The notes beneath the pieces were generated by a model, which was given only the letters and a program-made list of their open reading frames with translations, did no database searches and was not told the origin of the DNA. Of a DNA stretch of 5,710 bases, positions 1 through 5,710 are shown one piece after another (the first letter of the stretch is position 1; every line of letters begins with the position of its first letter). The stretch is from Paenibacillus sp. (GTDB taxonomy: Bacteria > Bacillota > Bacilli > Paenibacillales > Paenibacillaceae): the NCBI GenBank assembly GCA_003529225.1, contig DOJM01000275.1, positions 16,986 through 22,695 of the forward strand. The letters are read 5' to 3'. The position numbers and the translations under genes were made by a program.

Positions 1-522
<522 letters not shown>

Positions 523-1416
523 ATGCCTGAAATAATCACTAAACAGCAGAATGAACTCGTAAGAATCATTGACCATTACACAGAAAAAGATGGTGTTCAC
601 CAAACTGCTATTCCCTCTTTATTTTTCATGCGTGACTCGAATGCGTCCGTACCAAGGCATGGGGTTTACAAACCTTCTTTATGTTTAGTGGTTCAAGGGG
701 CGAAGGAGGTATGGCTGGCACAGGAACGTTTTAGATACACTCCTTCTGATTATCTTATTGCATCCGTACACCTGCCAGTTACCGCCCAAGTCACTGAAGC
801 CACTTCCGATGTTCCATATCTAGGATTTAAACTCGAATTTACGCCGAGTCAAATTTTAGAGGTTTTACAGGAATCTGAAGTTCGAGTTTATTCTAAAGAG
901 AGTCCCAAGCGAGCTATGTTTGTTAGCCAGATGGAGTCTTCTTTAATGGACGCCGTCCTCAGGTTGGCTCGTTTGTTAGATCAGCCTAAAGACATTCCAG
1001 TGCTAGCTCCATTATTTACAAAAGAGATTCTTTATAGGGTGCTACAAGGTCAGAATGGCATTGTATTGGAACATATTGTAATGGAAGGAAGCTCAACTCA
1101 TCAAATCAAAGATGTTATTGAACATATCATGAATAACTATGCTAGTTCTTTTAAGATTGAGGAGCTTGCCGAAATAGCGAATATGAGTGTTTCTTCGTTT
1201 CATCGGTACTTTAAAGAAGTAACTGCAATGAGCCCTATTCAGTTCCAAAAACAACTGAGACTTCAGGAAGCCCGTCGGTTATTACTAACCGAGTCAGCAG
1301 ATGCCACCGATGTGGCATTTCGAGTAGGCTATGAAAGCCCTTCGCAATTTAGCCGTGAATATTCCCGGATGTTTGGTTTTCCTCCTAAACAGGATGTAAA
1401 ACGTCTGAAAGCTTGA
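523..1416 (+). CDS. AraC-family transcriptional regulator (YqhC-like, AraC_N domain)
   Basis: DNA-binding regulator of 297 residues, the usual length for this family. Residues about 25-180 match the AraC N-terminal effector domain (Pfam AraC_N type): YKPSLCLVVQGAKEVWL at 49-65, then YLIASVHLPV (77-86) and VPYLGFKLEF (97-106). Residues about 195-295 form the double helix-turn-helix. The first motif is around IEELAEIANMSVSSFHRYF (212-230); the second is around ATDVAFRVGYESPSQFSREY (261-280), followed by FGFPP. The ATG at 523 has GAGAGGA at 512-518. In E. coli the related YqhC activates aldehyde reductase genes next to it when aldehydes are present. The divergent aldo/keto reductase makes it the obvious target here, but the inducer is inferred. 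The binding repeats in the intergenic region also suggest autoregulation. Confidence 0.93.
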   Translation: MPEIITKQQNELVRIIDHYTEKDGVHQTAIPSLFFMRDSNASVPRHGVYKPSLCLVVQGAKEVWLAQERFRYTPSDYLIASVHLPVTAQVTEATSDVPYLGFKLEFTPSQILEVLQESEVRVYSKESPKRAMFVSQMESSLMDAVLRLARLLDQPKDIPVLAPLFTKEILYRVLQGQNGIVLEHIVMEGSSTHQIKDVIEHIMNNYASSFKIEELAEIANMSVSSFHRYFKEVTAMSPIQFQKQLRLQEARRLLLTESADATDVAFRVGYESPSQFSREYSRMFGFPPKQDVKRLKA

Positions 1417-1532
1417 TAGAGATATGGTATTTAATTATCTGGTGAAAAAATTCACGGGCATATTACTATCGAACTCTCCGGAAGGAGAACTGCACTGGGT
1501 AAACATTAATGACGCTTTAGAGAGGTGTTAAC

Positions 1533-1985
1533 TTGAAAAAAACATTCATAATCATTTTAATAATTGCATTGATTGCTCTTATTTTACCAATCGTATCCAC
1601 TCCATTTATCAACAATTATATTGCCTATTCCACAAAGAAAAATCTAATGCAATTATCCTTGCCAGACAAAACTGAAAGGGTAGATGCTTTATCATCAGCT
1701 GGGAAATTAACAGGGAATGGAAATGGAATGCAATTTTTTGGCGCAATTTTAATCAAATCGGAACTACCTTTGGAACAATTAAATGATTTTTATTCAAAGT
1801 ATCGCGAAAATGAATGGAGTTGCATCGTTGAAAAACAAGTGAGTAATAACATTGCCTTTATTGAACATCGTGATTTGAAATTCAAAGCATTGAAAGCAGA
1901 TGAACAACTAGTCAACTATTATATTGTTTATACTTGGGGCAGTAGTGACTATCCATTAAGTGATCTTGATATACGAGGGCATTAA
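1533..1985 (+). CDS. Conserved hypothetical membrane-anchored or secreted protein, 150 aa
   Basis: The function is not known. The protein starts with TTG at 1533, supported by GAGAGGTG at 1520-1527, 5 bases upstream. Residues 4-25 form one strongly hydrophobic segment after MKK, so it is a membrane anchor or signal peptide; there is no lipobox cysteine. The rest is a polar outer domain with LSLPDKTERV (41-50), the glycine-rich AGKLTGNGNGMQ (56-67), an ELPLEQLNDFYSKY amphipathic stretch (77-90) and a C-terminal DLDIRGH. This layout resembles a small uncharacterised protein family common in Bacillus and Paenibacillus, recognised from memory only. The gene is clearly AT-rich. It lies 116 bp after the AraC gene with no obvious terminator between, and 54 bp before the next small gene, so the two small genes are probably co-transcribed up to the hairpin at 2238. 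Confidence 0.8.
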   Translation: MKKTFIIILIIALIALILPIVSTPFINNYIAYSTKKNLMQLSLPDKTERVDALSSAGKLTGNGNGMQFFGAILIKSELPLEQLNDFYSKYRENEWSCIVEKQVSNNIAFIEHRDLKFKALKADEQLVNYYIVYTWGSSDYPLSDLDIRGH

Positions 1986-2039
1986 CATTTAAAGCAAGCA
2001 AGATTTTTTTTAGTATTAAACAAAAGGGCGGAGAAGAAC

Positions 2040-2216
2040 ATGCATTGGAAAAAGTATTTTATTCTATTGCTACCAACGATAATAATTGGGCTATTTTTAT
2101 TTAACTTTCTTCCAGCAATCCAGAGACCTTATATTTTAATAGTTCCTATGGTATTTTGGTTGATCTATTACTTTTGGATATATATTGAAAGAAAACAACA
2201 AAAGAATAAATTATAA
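2040..2216 (+). CDS. Small two-helix membrane protein, 58 aa (DUF3311-like)
   Basis: A short gene with ATG at 2040 and GGAG at 2030-2033, 6 bases upstream, ending TAA at 2214-2216. The product has two membrane helices (about residues 5-23 and 31-49) joined by a short turn around LPAIQRP. It closes with a basic tail, ERKQQKNKL. The pattern of a hydrophobic helix, a turn ending in P, then P-x-x-F-W-hydrophobic-W resembles DUF3311 proteins. Those usually sit just before a sodium:solute symporter gene; no symporter follows here, as the terminator begins 22 bases after the stop. It may therefore be an orphan paralogue or simply an unrelated small membrane protein. The strong ribosome-binding site and membrane-like composition support it as a real gene; the family is tentative. 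Confidence 0.7.
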   Translation: MHWKKYFILLLPTIIIGLFLFNFLPAIQRPYILIVPMVFWLIYYFWIYIERKQQKNKL

Positions 2217-2231
2217 AGAGCTCATTCATAT

Positions 2232-2282
2232 AAAAAAGGCAGCCTAGGACTTTGTTTCACTCGTCCAGGGCTGCCGCTTTTT
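2232..2282. terminator. Bidirectional intrinsic terminator
   Basis: The arm GGCAGCCTAGGAC (2238-2250) pairs with GTCCAGGGCTGCC (2263-2275) with one G-T wobble and one A-A mismatch, around a 12-base loop. Five T follow on the plus strand (2278-2282), and six A precede it (2232-2237), giving a T run on the minus strand. It can end both the rightward small-gene transcript and the leftward pectinesterase transcript. Confidence 0.88.
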
Positions 2283-2311
2283 ATTAAGGCTAGTCTAATC
2301 CATCTGTACCC

Positions 2312-2848
2312 TTACTTCCAAAAGTCCGACCCAGCAAAAACAAACTTTTTATCCAGCGCTTCTCCCCCATCCTCAAAGCAATCTGCCCAAGGAACACGCT
2401 TCTTACTTAGGAGCGCAGTATCCTTCACATCATATTCCTGATATCTTACCGTTTGCTCATTCGCTGAGTTATTCCAGTTGTCCCAGCCCAAAGGATGAAT
2501 ATGCGAACCCATCTTACAACCCACAAATGCAGTCTTAGCGTACTCACGCCAAGGCCGTCCTAGAAACACTGGAGCAATATCAGGGGCGGCTGTTAAGAAG
2601 CAATTCTTGAAAATATAACCATGTGACTGTCCCTCGGGTGTCGAAGCAGCTGTTATATACCCTGCTTGATTCTCACTATGACGTAAGCTTCGAATCTCAC
2701 ATTGATCGAAATAAGCCGTTGCACCGCCAAAAATAAAATCAACCGTTCCTTCTATATAGCAATGCTGATACAACTGGCGATAATGGGTATGATCTTCTCT
2801 CAGTGGAATGCCTCCGAATGCTCCTCGCTCTCCTGGTGCAGGTGGCAT
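2312..2848 (-). pseudogene. Pectinesterase, 5'-truncated remnant (C-terminal ~178 residues)
   Basis: C-terminal part of a carbohydrate esterase family 8 pectinesterase, which demethylates pectin. The fragment keeps YIEGTVDFIFGGATAYFD (31-48), whose Asp37 corresponds to the nucleophile, and LGRPW (96-100) with the conserved Arg98. Bacterial enzymes are usually over 300 residues. Missing here are the signal region, the first half of the beta-helix and the QD motif carrying the catalytic acid/base Asp, which normally lies just before this point. The fragment should therefore be inactive. The reading frame hits TAA (complement of 2852-2854) two codons upstream of the first ATG, and no ribosome-binding site precedes it. 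No internal stop interrupts the remaining frame, so decay is limited. Its terminator at 2232-2275 is still in place. The 5' end abuts a truncated isomerase on the other strand. Confidence 0.88.
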
Positions 2849-3282
2849 CAGTTAAGGCCATGGTGGCGGAGGCCGAACGTTTTGGCGTGATGGTAGGAAT
2901 TGAAGCAGGTCTTCATCATCCGCTGTACACCGCGCCCTTAACCCGCCGACTTCTGGATGAAGTCCCTTCTAACAATCTTCAGGTCATATTGGATTGCGCA
3001 AATCTAATGTCACCTACAAATTACTTGCATCAAGAAGCTATTATTACGGAGGCTTTGAAGCTTTTAGGATATCGAATTGCTATCATTCATTTAAAAGACT
3101 TTATCGTCCAAGATGGAGCTATAAAAATTGTCCCTGTAGGTCAAGGGTGGCTAGAGTTTGAGCCGATACTTCGTTATATGAAATACGAGCGCCCGAATAT
3201 TCAAGGCATCCTAGAAAGCACTCCGGAATCACATTTAGGAGAGAGCATTGCCTTTTTACAGGAGATATACGAAGAAGTGTAG
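2803..3282 (+). pseudogene. Sugar phosphate isomerase/epimerase, 5'-truncated remnant
   Basis: C-terminal half of a TIM-barrel sugar phosphate isomerase/epimerase (AP-endonuclease 2 family fold). Family-like sequence starts at about 2842 (VASVKAMVAEAERFGV) and runs to the stop. All four metal-binding positions expected in this half are visible, numbering from 2803: Glu34 in GIEAG, Asp64 in ILDCANL, His96 in IIHLKDF and Glu138 in ILEST. Complete members are about 270-280 residues, so roughly 130 N-terminal residues are gone, including the first half of the barrel. The frame opens at ATG 2803, but codons 1-13 or so are the antisense of the truncated pectinesterase and are not isomerase sequence. 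Neither 2803 nor the internal ATG at 2860 has a convincing ribosome-binding site. It is thus most likely non-functional; the sugar substrate is unknown. Confidence 0.85.
2841..2852. other. Deletion (or assembly) junction joining two truncated genes
   Basis: Pectinesterase-like sequence on the minus strand ends at about 2846-2851, and isomerase-like sequence on the plus strand begins at about 2842-2851. Both genes point away from this spot and both lack their N-terminal halves. This is what a single deletion spanning the 5' ends of two divergent genes would leave. No insertion-sequence end, long repeat or target-site duplication is visible. The exact base is uncertain by about ten positions. 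Confidence 0.75.
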
Positions 3283-3313
3283 CGTGGATTTTTATATTCT
3301 GTTTAACATCCGT

Positions 3314-3345
3314 TTGACCTCCATGAAATAATGGGCTGTTATGAT
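3314..3345 (+). promoter_or_regulatory. Promoter of the glycosyltransferase gene (extended -10)
   Basis: TGTTATGAT at 3337-3345 is an extended -10 (TGnTATGAT, 5 of 6 matches in the hexamer). A TTGACC at 3314-3319 resembles a -35, but it is 20 bases from TATGAT and 17 from the alternative hexamer TGTTAT (3337-3342). Transcription would start near 3352, after the upstream in-frame ATG at 3341. This supports translation starting at 3377. Confidence 0.55.
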
Positions 3346-3376
3346 CAAGACATCAAGAGTACCTGGGAGGGGTTCT

Positions 3377-4537
3377 ATGCGTCTTGCTTTATTTACAGAC
3401 ACATTTCTTCCGCAAACGAATGGTGTCTCACTTACGCTTCAGCGCTTAACCACTCATTTGAACCGGCGAGGTATCGAACATCTGCTATTTTCGCCGAAAT
3501 CTGCTCCTGAAGACAGTTACGCCGATCCCATACGTCCCATTACCAGTATCCCCTTTTTCTTATACCCGGAATGTAGACTCGCGCTGCCGAATATGTCCTC
3601 CATCCATTCAGAGCTAAAAGCTTTTCGACCCGATCTGCTTCATTTGGCTACTCCATTCAATATCGGTCTATGCGGCCTTCGCTATGCGCGAAAGCTTGGC
3701 CTTCCTCATGTCGCCTCCTACCATACCCATTTTGATCGCTATCTTGAATATTATCGGATGAAAAAAATCGTTCCTCTTTATTGGAAGTACATGAAGTGGT
3801 TTCATCGGTCCTGCGATGCTACCTTCGCGCCCTCCAACGAAACACTTGATTCCCTCCAAGCTCAAGGTTTTCAACGTCTGAAGCTTTGGTCTAGAGGTAT
3901 CGACTGCAATCTCTACACTCCGAAAAAACGCAGCCATCAGGTCCGTGATCGTTACGGAATTACCGCACCGTTACTACTGTTATATGTAGGAAGAGTCGCC
4001 CCTGAAAAAGATATCAACACCCTTACTCTCGCCATGCAGGAATTGCCCGAGTCTATGCAAGCTCAGGTTCATTGGTTAATTGTTGGAGACGGTCCCTCAT
4101 TATCAGAGATGCGGGCGCAGGCGCCGCAAAATGTCACGTTTACGGGCTACAAACACGGTGAAGAGCTTGCCCAATTGTATGCCTCAGCTGATCTATTCGT
4201 CTTCCCTTCCAGTACAGAAACCTTTGGTAATGTTGTCCTTGAAGCAATGGCCTCTGGACTGCCTGTCCTCACCGTAAATGAAGGTGGGGTGAAGGATCTG
4301 GTTACACCCGGTCGCACCGGAATAATCGCCCCACCTCGTTCCCCGGATGCTTTTATTCGTGAGATTTGTGCATGTATAGAGCAACCCCAAAAGCTGGCTG
4401 CTATGGGTTATGAGGGGCGACAGCTGGCATTCGGCCGCTCGTGGGAGACCATTTTTGATGGACTCATTCGCGATTATGAAGAGATCATTGAGAATAGACG
4501 CTTCGATCTTATACCGGCTTTACTACCATTAGTATAA
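3377..4537 (+). CDS. Glycosyltransferase family 4 (GT-B fold, MgtA/SQD2-like)
   Basis: Transfers a sugar from a nucleotide-sugar donor with retention of configuration. The closest resemblance by eye is to GT4 enzymes that glycosylate membrane lipids or alpha-mannosylate, such as MgtA and SQD2. Donor and acceptor are not determined. The start is ATG 3377, with GGAGG at 3366-3370 and a 6-base spacer; the upstream in-frame ATG at 3341 overlaps the -10 box. The product has 386 residues. The N-terminal Rossmann domain begins MRLALFTDTFLPQTNGVS, with the glycine-containing loop near residues 14-16, and carries SYHTHFDRYLEYY. The C-terminal domain shows LLYVGRVAPEKD (202-213), where Arg206 and Lys211 contact the donor phosphates, then IVGDGP and the EX7E motif TETFGNVVLEAMASGLPV (Glu281 and Glu289). 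Cytoplasmic and probably membrane-associated. Its last 29 bp overlap the convergent gene. Confidence 0.93.
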   Translation: MRLALFTDTFLPQTNGVSLTLQRLTTHLNRRGIEHLLFSPKSAPEDSYADPIRPITSIPFFLYPECRLALPNMSSIHSELKAFRPDLLHLATPFNIGLCGLRYARKLGLPHVASYHTHFDRYLEYYRMKKIVPLYWKYMKWFHRSCDATFAPSNETLDSLQAQGFQRLKLWSRGIDCNLYTPKKRSHQVRDRYGITAPLLLLYVGRVAPEKDINTLTLAMQELPESMQAQVHWLIVGDGPSLSEMRAQAPQNVTFTGYKHGEELAQLYASADLFVFPSSTETFGNVVLEAMASGLPVLTVNEGGVKDLVTPGRTGIIAPPRSPDAFIREICACIEQPQKLAAMGYEGRQLAFGRSWETIFDGLIRDYEEIIENRRFDLIPALLPLV

Positions 4538-4973
4538 TAATGACGATAGTAAGCACATGTACGGCTGCTTCTAACGGAGCGATCTTGTTCATAGCCGCGG
4601 TGTAACCTTCAGGGATTTCTTCGCCTTCACTAGCCATCACGAGCTGGGTCAGCTTTTTCAATCGAGGCTCAACAAATCCAATAATAATGACTTCTATCAC
4701 GATAAAAAATAATAACGAAAGATTGATCCACAACACCGACAAGCCCATTTTATCAATGATCATTAACAAAATGCCTGTAACGATCAGGGTAATCCCACCC
4801 GTTTTAGGGAATCTGTTTATTGTCTTCATCATGCCGAATACAAAACGAAGCTGGCTGCCTGTCTTGGCAGAGCTTGTCAGTATTGGCAGCACAAAAGCTG
4901 GTCCAATTCCCACTATGGCCGCTATAACATGTATGACTACCACAATCTTAGAGATAATATCCGTCAATTCCAT
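4509..4973 (-). CDS. Four-helix integral membrane protein (DUF2269-like)
   Basis: A hydrophobic 154-residue protein with four predicted membrane helices, at about residues 7-30, 58-74, 79-101 and 131-152. A short polar loop follows helix 1, and a charged loop (EPRLKKLTQ, then EGEEIPEGY) lies between helices 3 and 4. Helix 1 carries HVIAAIVGIGPAFVLP; a His in the first helix followed by small residues and Pro is the look of DUF2269 membrane proteins, whose function is unknown. The start chosen is ATG at 4973-4971, because GGGAGG (complement of 4983-4988) lies 9 bases before it; the in-frame ATG seven codons upstream is on the wrong side of this site. The gene converges on the glycosyltransferase, overlapping its 3' end by 29 bp. 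No clear promoter was found upstream. The family assignment is tentative; the gene itself is convincing. Confidence 0.85.
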   Translation of the reverse strand: MELTDIISKIVVVIHVIAAIVGIGPAFVLPILTSSAKTGSQLRFVFGMMKTINRFPKTGGITLIVTGILLMIIDKMGLSVLWINLSLLFFIVIEVIIIGFVEPRLKKLTQLVMASEGEEIPEGYTAAMNKIAPLEAAVHVLTIVIIILMVVKPV

Positions 4974-5067
4974 GATTACAATCCTCCCTATCATTCGTTG
5001 TTTAGATTCATATGACGATGATAGTGGAAATAGTCTTACAGAATCCTTTAAATCTTAGATAATCTCG

Positions 5068-5109
5068 AAAAAGCGCCTAGCCGGATATTACCGACGTAGG
5101 CGCCTTTTT
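5068..5109. terminator. Bidirectional intrinsic terminator
   Basis: GCGCCTA (5073-5079) pairs perfectly with TAGGCGC (5097-5103), and an inner CGG/CCG pairing closes on an ATATTA loop. The hairpin is flanked by five A (5068-5072) and followed, after one C, by five T (5105-5109), so it can work in both directions. On the minus strand it lies 14 bases after the stop of the remnant at 5123. On the plus strand it is the first terminator after the glycosyltransferase. Confidence 0.85.
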
Positions 5110-5122
5110 AACTATTGCTTAG

Positions 5123-5314
5123 TTATTTTACCGTGACTTTCATAACTGTACTTTCACTTACGCCTTGATCATTCATCAGTTCTACCCGGTATTCATAAAC
5201 ACCCGGAGATCGATTCGTGATCGAAGTAGAAGCCGTTTGTGATTGAAAGAACTTAATACGCATCTGGCCCCGTTGTAGTAAACGTTTACAATAAGCTTCA
5301 TTGTCATCCGTTCT
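5123..5314 (-). pseudogene. Remnant of an Ig/fibronectin-like C-terminal domain of a secreted protein
   Basis: Read leftward, the frame ending in TAA at 5125-5123 gives [20 protein letters not shown] and then [16 protein letters not shown]. This is the last strand pairs of a beta-sandwich accessory domain, with the G-x-Y-x-Y-x-V-E-L-x-N-x-x-G pattern seen at the C-termini of chitinases and other secreted polysaccharide-active enzymes of Bacillota. This frame is open only back to a TGA at 5317-5315. The part before QTAS, down to about 5248, does not look like the domain. A short match to the expected preceding strand (VNLYLKNG, roughly 5323-5300) is in another frame, which then stops at once. 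No start codon with a ribosome-binding site fits. It is probably the tail of a decayed gene whose remainder is gone. The domain identity is by eye. Confidence 0.55.
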
Positions 5315-5317
5315 TCA

Positions 5318-5578
5318 AATATAAGTTCACTTCGTGCGCGTATCCCCTCCTCCTTGCTCAGACACTTTTCTGGATAATAATTTCCAGATGCACTCATATC
5401 CAACACGATACTACCACCTAAGTTTCACTATGAACATTTAAAAAACAGAGATTATCATACACTAAACCGTTCAAATCATTCGCCTATAGTTATAAAACCC
5501 TACGATTTCGTGACAAGCTGGGACATGAAACCCAGATTACCCTATACGTTTTTAATTTCATATGAGCAAAATCATTTC
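5318..5578. other. Stretch without a supported gene
   Basis: Nothing convincing is encoded here. The minus strand has a GGAGG-like run (complement of 5345-5353), but the frame after it leads only into the degraded domain remnant. The part after 5411 is AT-rich with frequent stops in the frames examined. A short hairpin at 5518-5535 (CTGGG/CCCAG) has no T run. The stretch probably combines the decayed upstream part of the remnant at 5123 with ordinary intergenic DNA. Confidence 0.5.
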
Positions 5579-5620
5579 AAAAAAAACCAAAAAAGACCTC
5601 CTTGGTTTCCCAAGAAGGTC
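5579..5620 (-). terminator. Leftward intrinsic terminator
   Basis: GACCTCCTTGG (5595-5605) pairs with CCAAGAAGGTC (5610-5620) over 11 positions with one mismatch, around a TTTC loop. On the minus strand the stem is followed by six T, GG and eight T (complement of 5579-5594). It starts 12 bases after the stop codon of the leftward gene at the right edge. No T run follows on the plus strand, so it is one-directional. Confidence 0.87.
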
Positions 5621-5632
5621 ATTGAGTTATGG

Positions 5633-5710
5633 TTAGATCTTACCGCTTAAGCTCCCACCCGGAGCAAATAATCGTTCGATATGCTTCTGAACAGTTGGAT
5701 CCGGAATTAA
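5633..5710 (-). CDS. C-terminal 25 residues of an unrecognised gene (continues past the right edge)
   Basis: The minus strand is open from the window edge to a TAA at 5635-5633, giving LIPDPTVQKHIERLFAPGGS and then LSGKI. A strong leftward terminator begins just downstream, which is the main reason to accept this as the true end of a gene. The peptide is too short to identify: it shows an amphipathic helix (VQKHIERLF) and a glycine-rich tail, and I do not recognise the family. Confidence 0.6.
   Translation of the reverse strand, partial: LIPDPTVQKHIERLFAPGGSLSGKI

Noticed and set aside
1442..1455. Inverted repeat GTGAA-AAAA-TTCAC downstream of the AraC gene
   Set aside because: Five-base arms in AT-rich DNA are too short to call an operator or terminator, and no T run follows.
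2841..2867. GGTGGC repeated at 2841-2846 and 2862-2867, considered as a mobile-element footprint or deletion microhomology
   Set aside because: A 6-bp repeat 21 bp apart is easily chance, and both copies are present with no element between. No inverted repeats or transposase sequence are nearby.
2702..2890. Rightward 62-codon open frame opposite the pectinesterase
   Set aside because: It is antisense to conserved pectinesterase motifs and crosses the junction; nothing supports translation.
3668..4390. Open frames of 65-89 codons within the glycosyltransferase gene (3668-3937 minus, 4080-4277 plus, 4193-4390 minus)
   Set aside because: The glycosyltransferase frame carries all family motifs across this region; the others have no start signals or family likeness.
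4687..5058. Rightward 123-codon open frame
   Set aside because: It is antisense to the four-helix membrane-protein gene, has no ribosome-binding site, and its composition is that of a shadow frame.
5182..5406. Leftward 74-codon open frame with a GGAGG-like run inside it
   Set aside because: It resembles no family and overlaps, in another frame, the recognisable beta-sandwich tail that ends at 5123. It is an accidental frame in decayed sequence.
5518..5535. Hairpin CTGGG/CCCAG in the right-hand gene-free stretch
   Set aside because: A 5-bp stem without a T run and without a gene ending nearby is not supported as a terminator or RNA element.

Overview
The window looks like a chromosomal segment of a Gram-positive, Paenibacillus-like Bacillota (Firmicutes). 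The reasons are strong GGAGG-type ribosome-binding sites, a TTG start, compact bidirectional hairpin terminators, and proteins that read like Paenibacillus/Bacillus families. This taxonomic call is inferred by reading the sequence and was not searched.

Left part (1-2282), AT-rich. A leftward aldo/keto reductase, cut by the window edge, is divergent from a rightward AraC-family regulator. Their shared 197-bp intergenic region is rich in short phased repeats and is probably the regulator's target. It is followed by two rightward small genes for membrane-associated proteins: a conserved hypothetical with a TTG start, and a 58-residue two-helix protein resembling DUF3311. A bidirectional terminator closes this part.

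Middle (2312-3282), higher GC. Two genes have lost their 5' halves and meet head to head at about 2841-2852: a leftward pectinesterase (C-terminal 178 residues) and a rightward sugar phosphate isomerase/epimerase (C-terminal ~145 residues). The simplest reading is one deletion that removed both gene starts and the promoters between them. Both remnants are otherwise open and well preserved, so the event is recent or the junction is an assembly artefact.

Right part (3314-5710). A complete GT4-family glycosyltransferase has its own extended -10 promoter. It runs tail to tail into a leftward four-helix membrane protein (DUF2269-like), with a 29-bp overlap of the 3' ends and no terminator between them. 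A bidirectional terminator follows, then a frame-disrupted remnant of an Ig/fibronectin-like C-terminal domain of the kind found on secreted polysaccharide hydrolases. Next come a stretch with no supported gene, a leftward terminator, and the last 25 codons of an unrecognised leftward gene.

No RNA gene, CRISPR array, insertion sequence or phage gene was seen. No clearly new multi-gene system is supported. The observations most worth a second look are the double-truncation junction, the repeat-rich divergent regulatory region, and the convergent overlap without a terminator.
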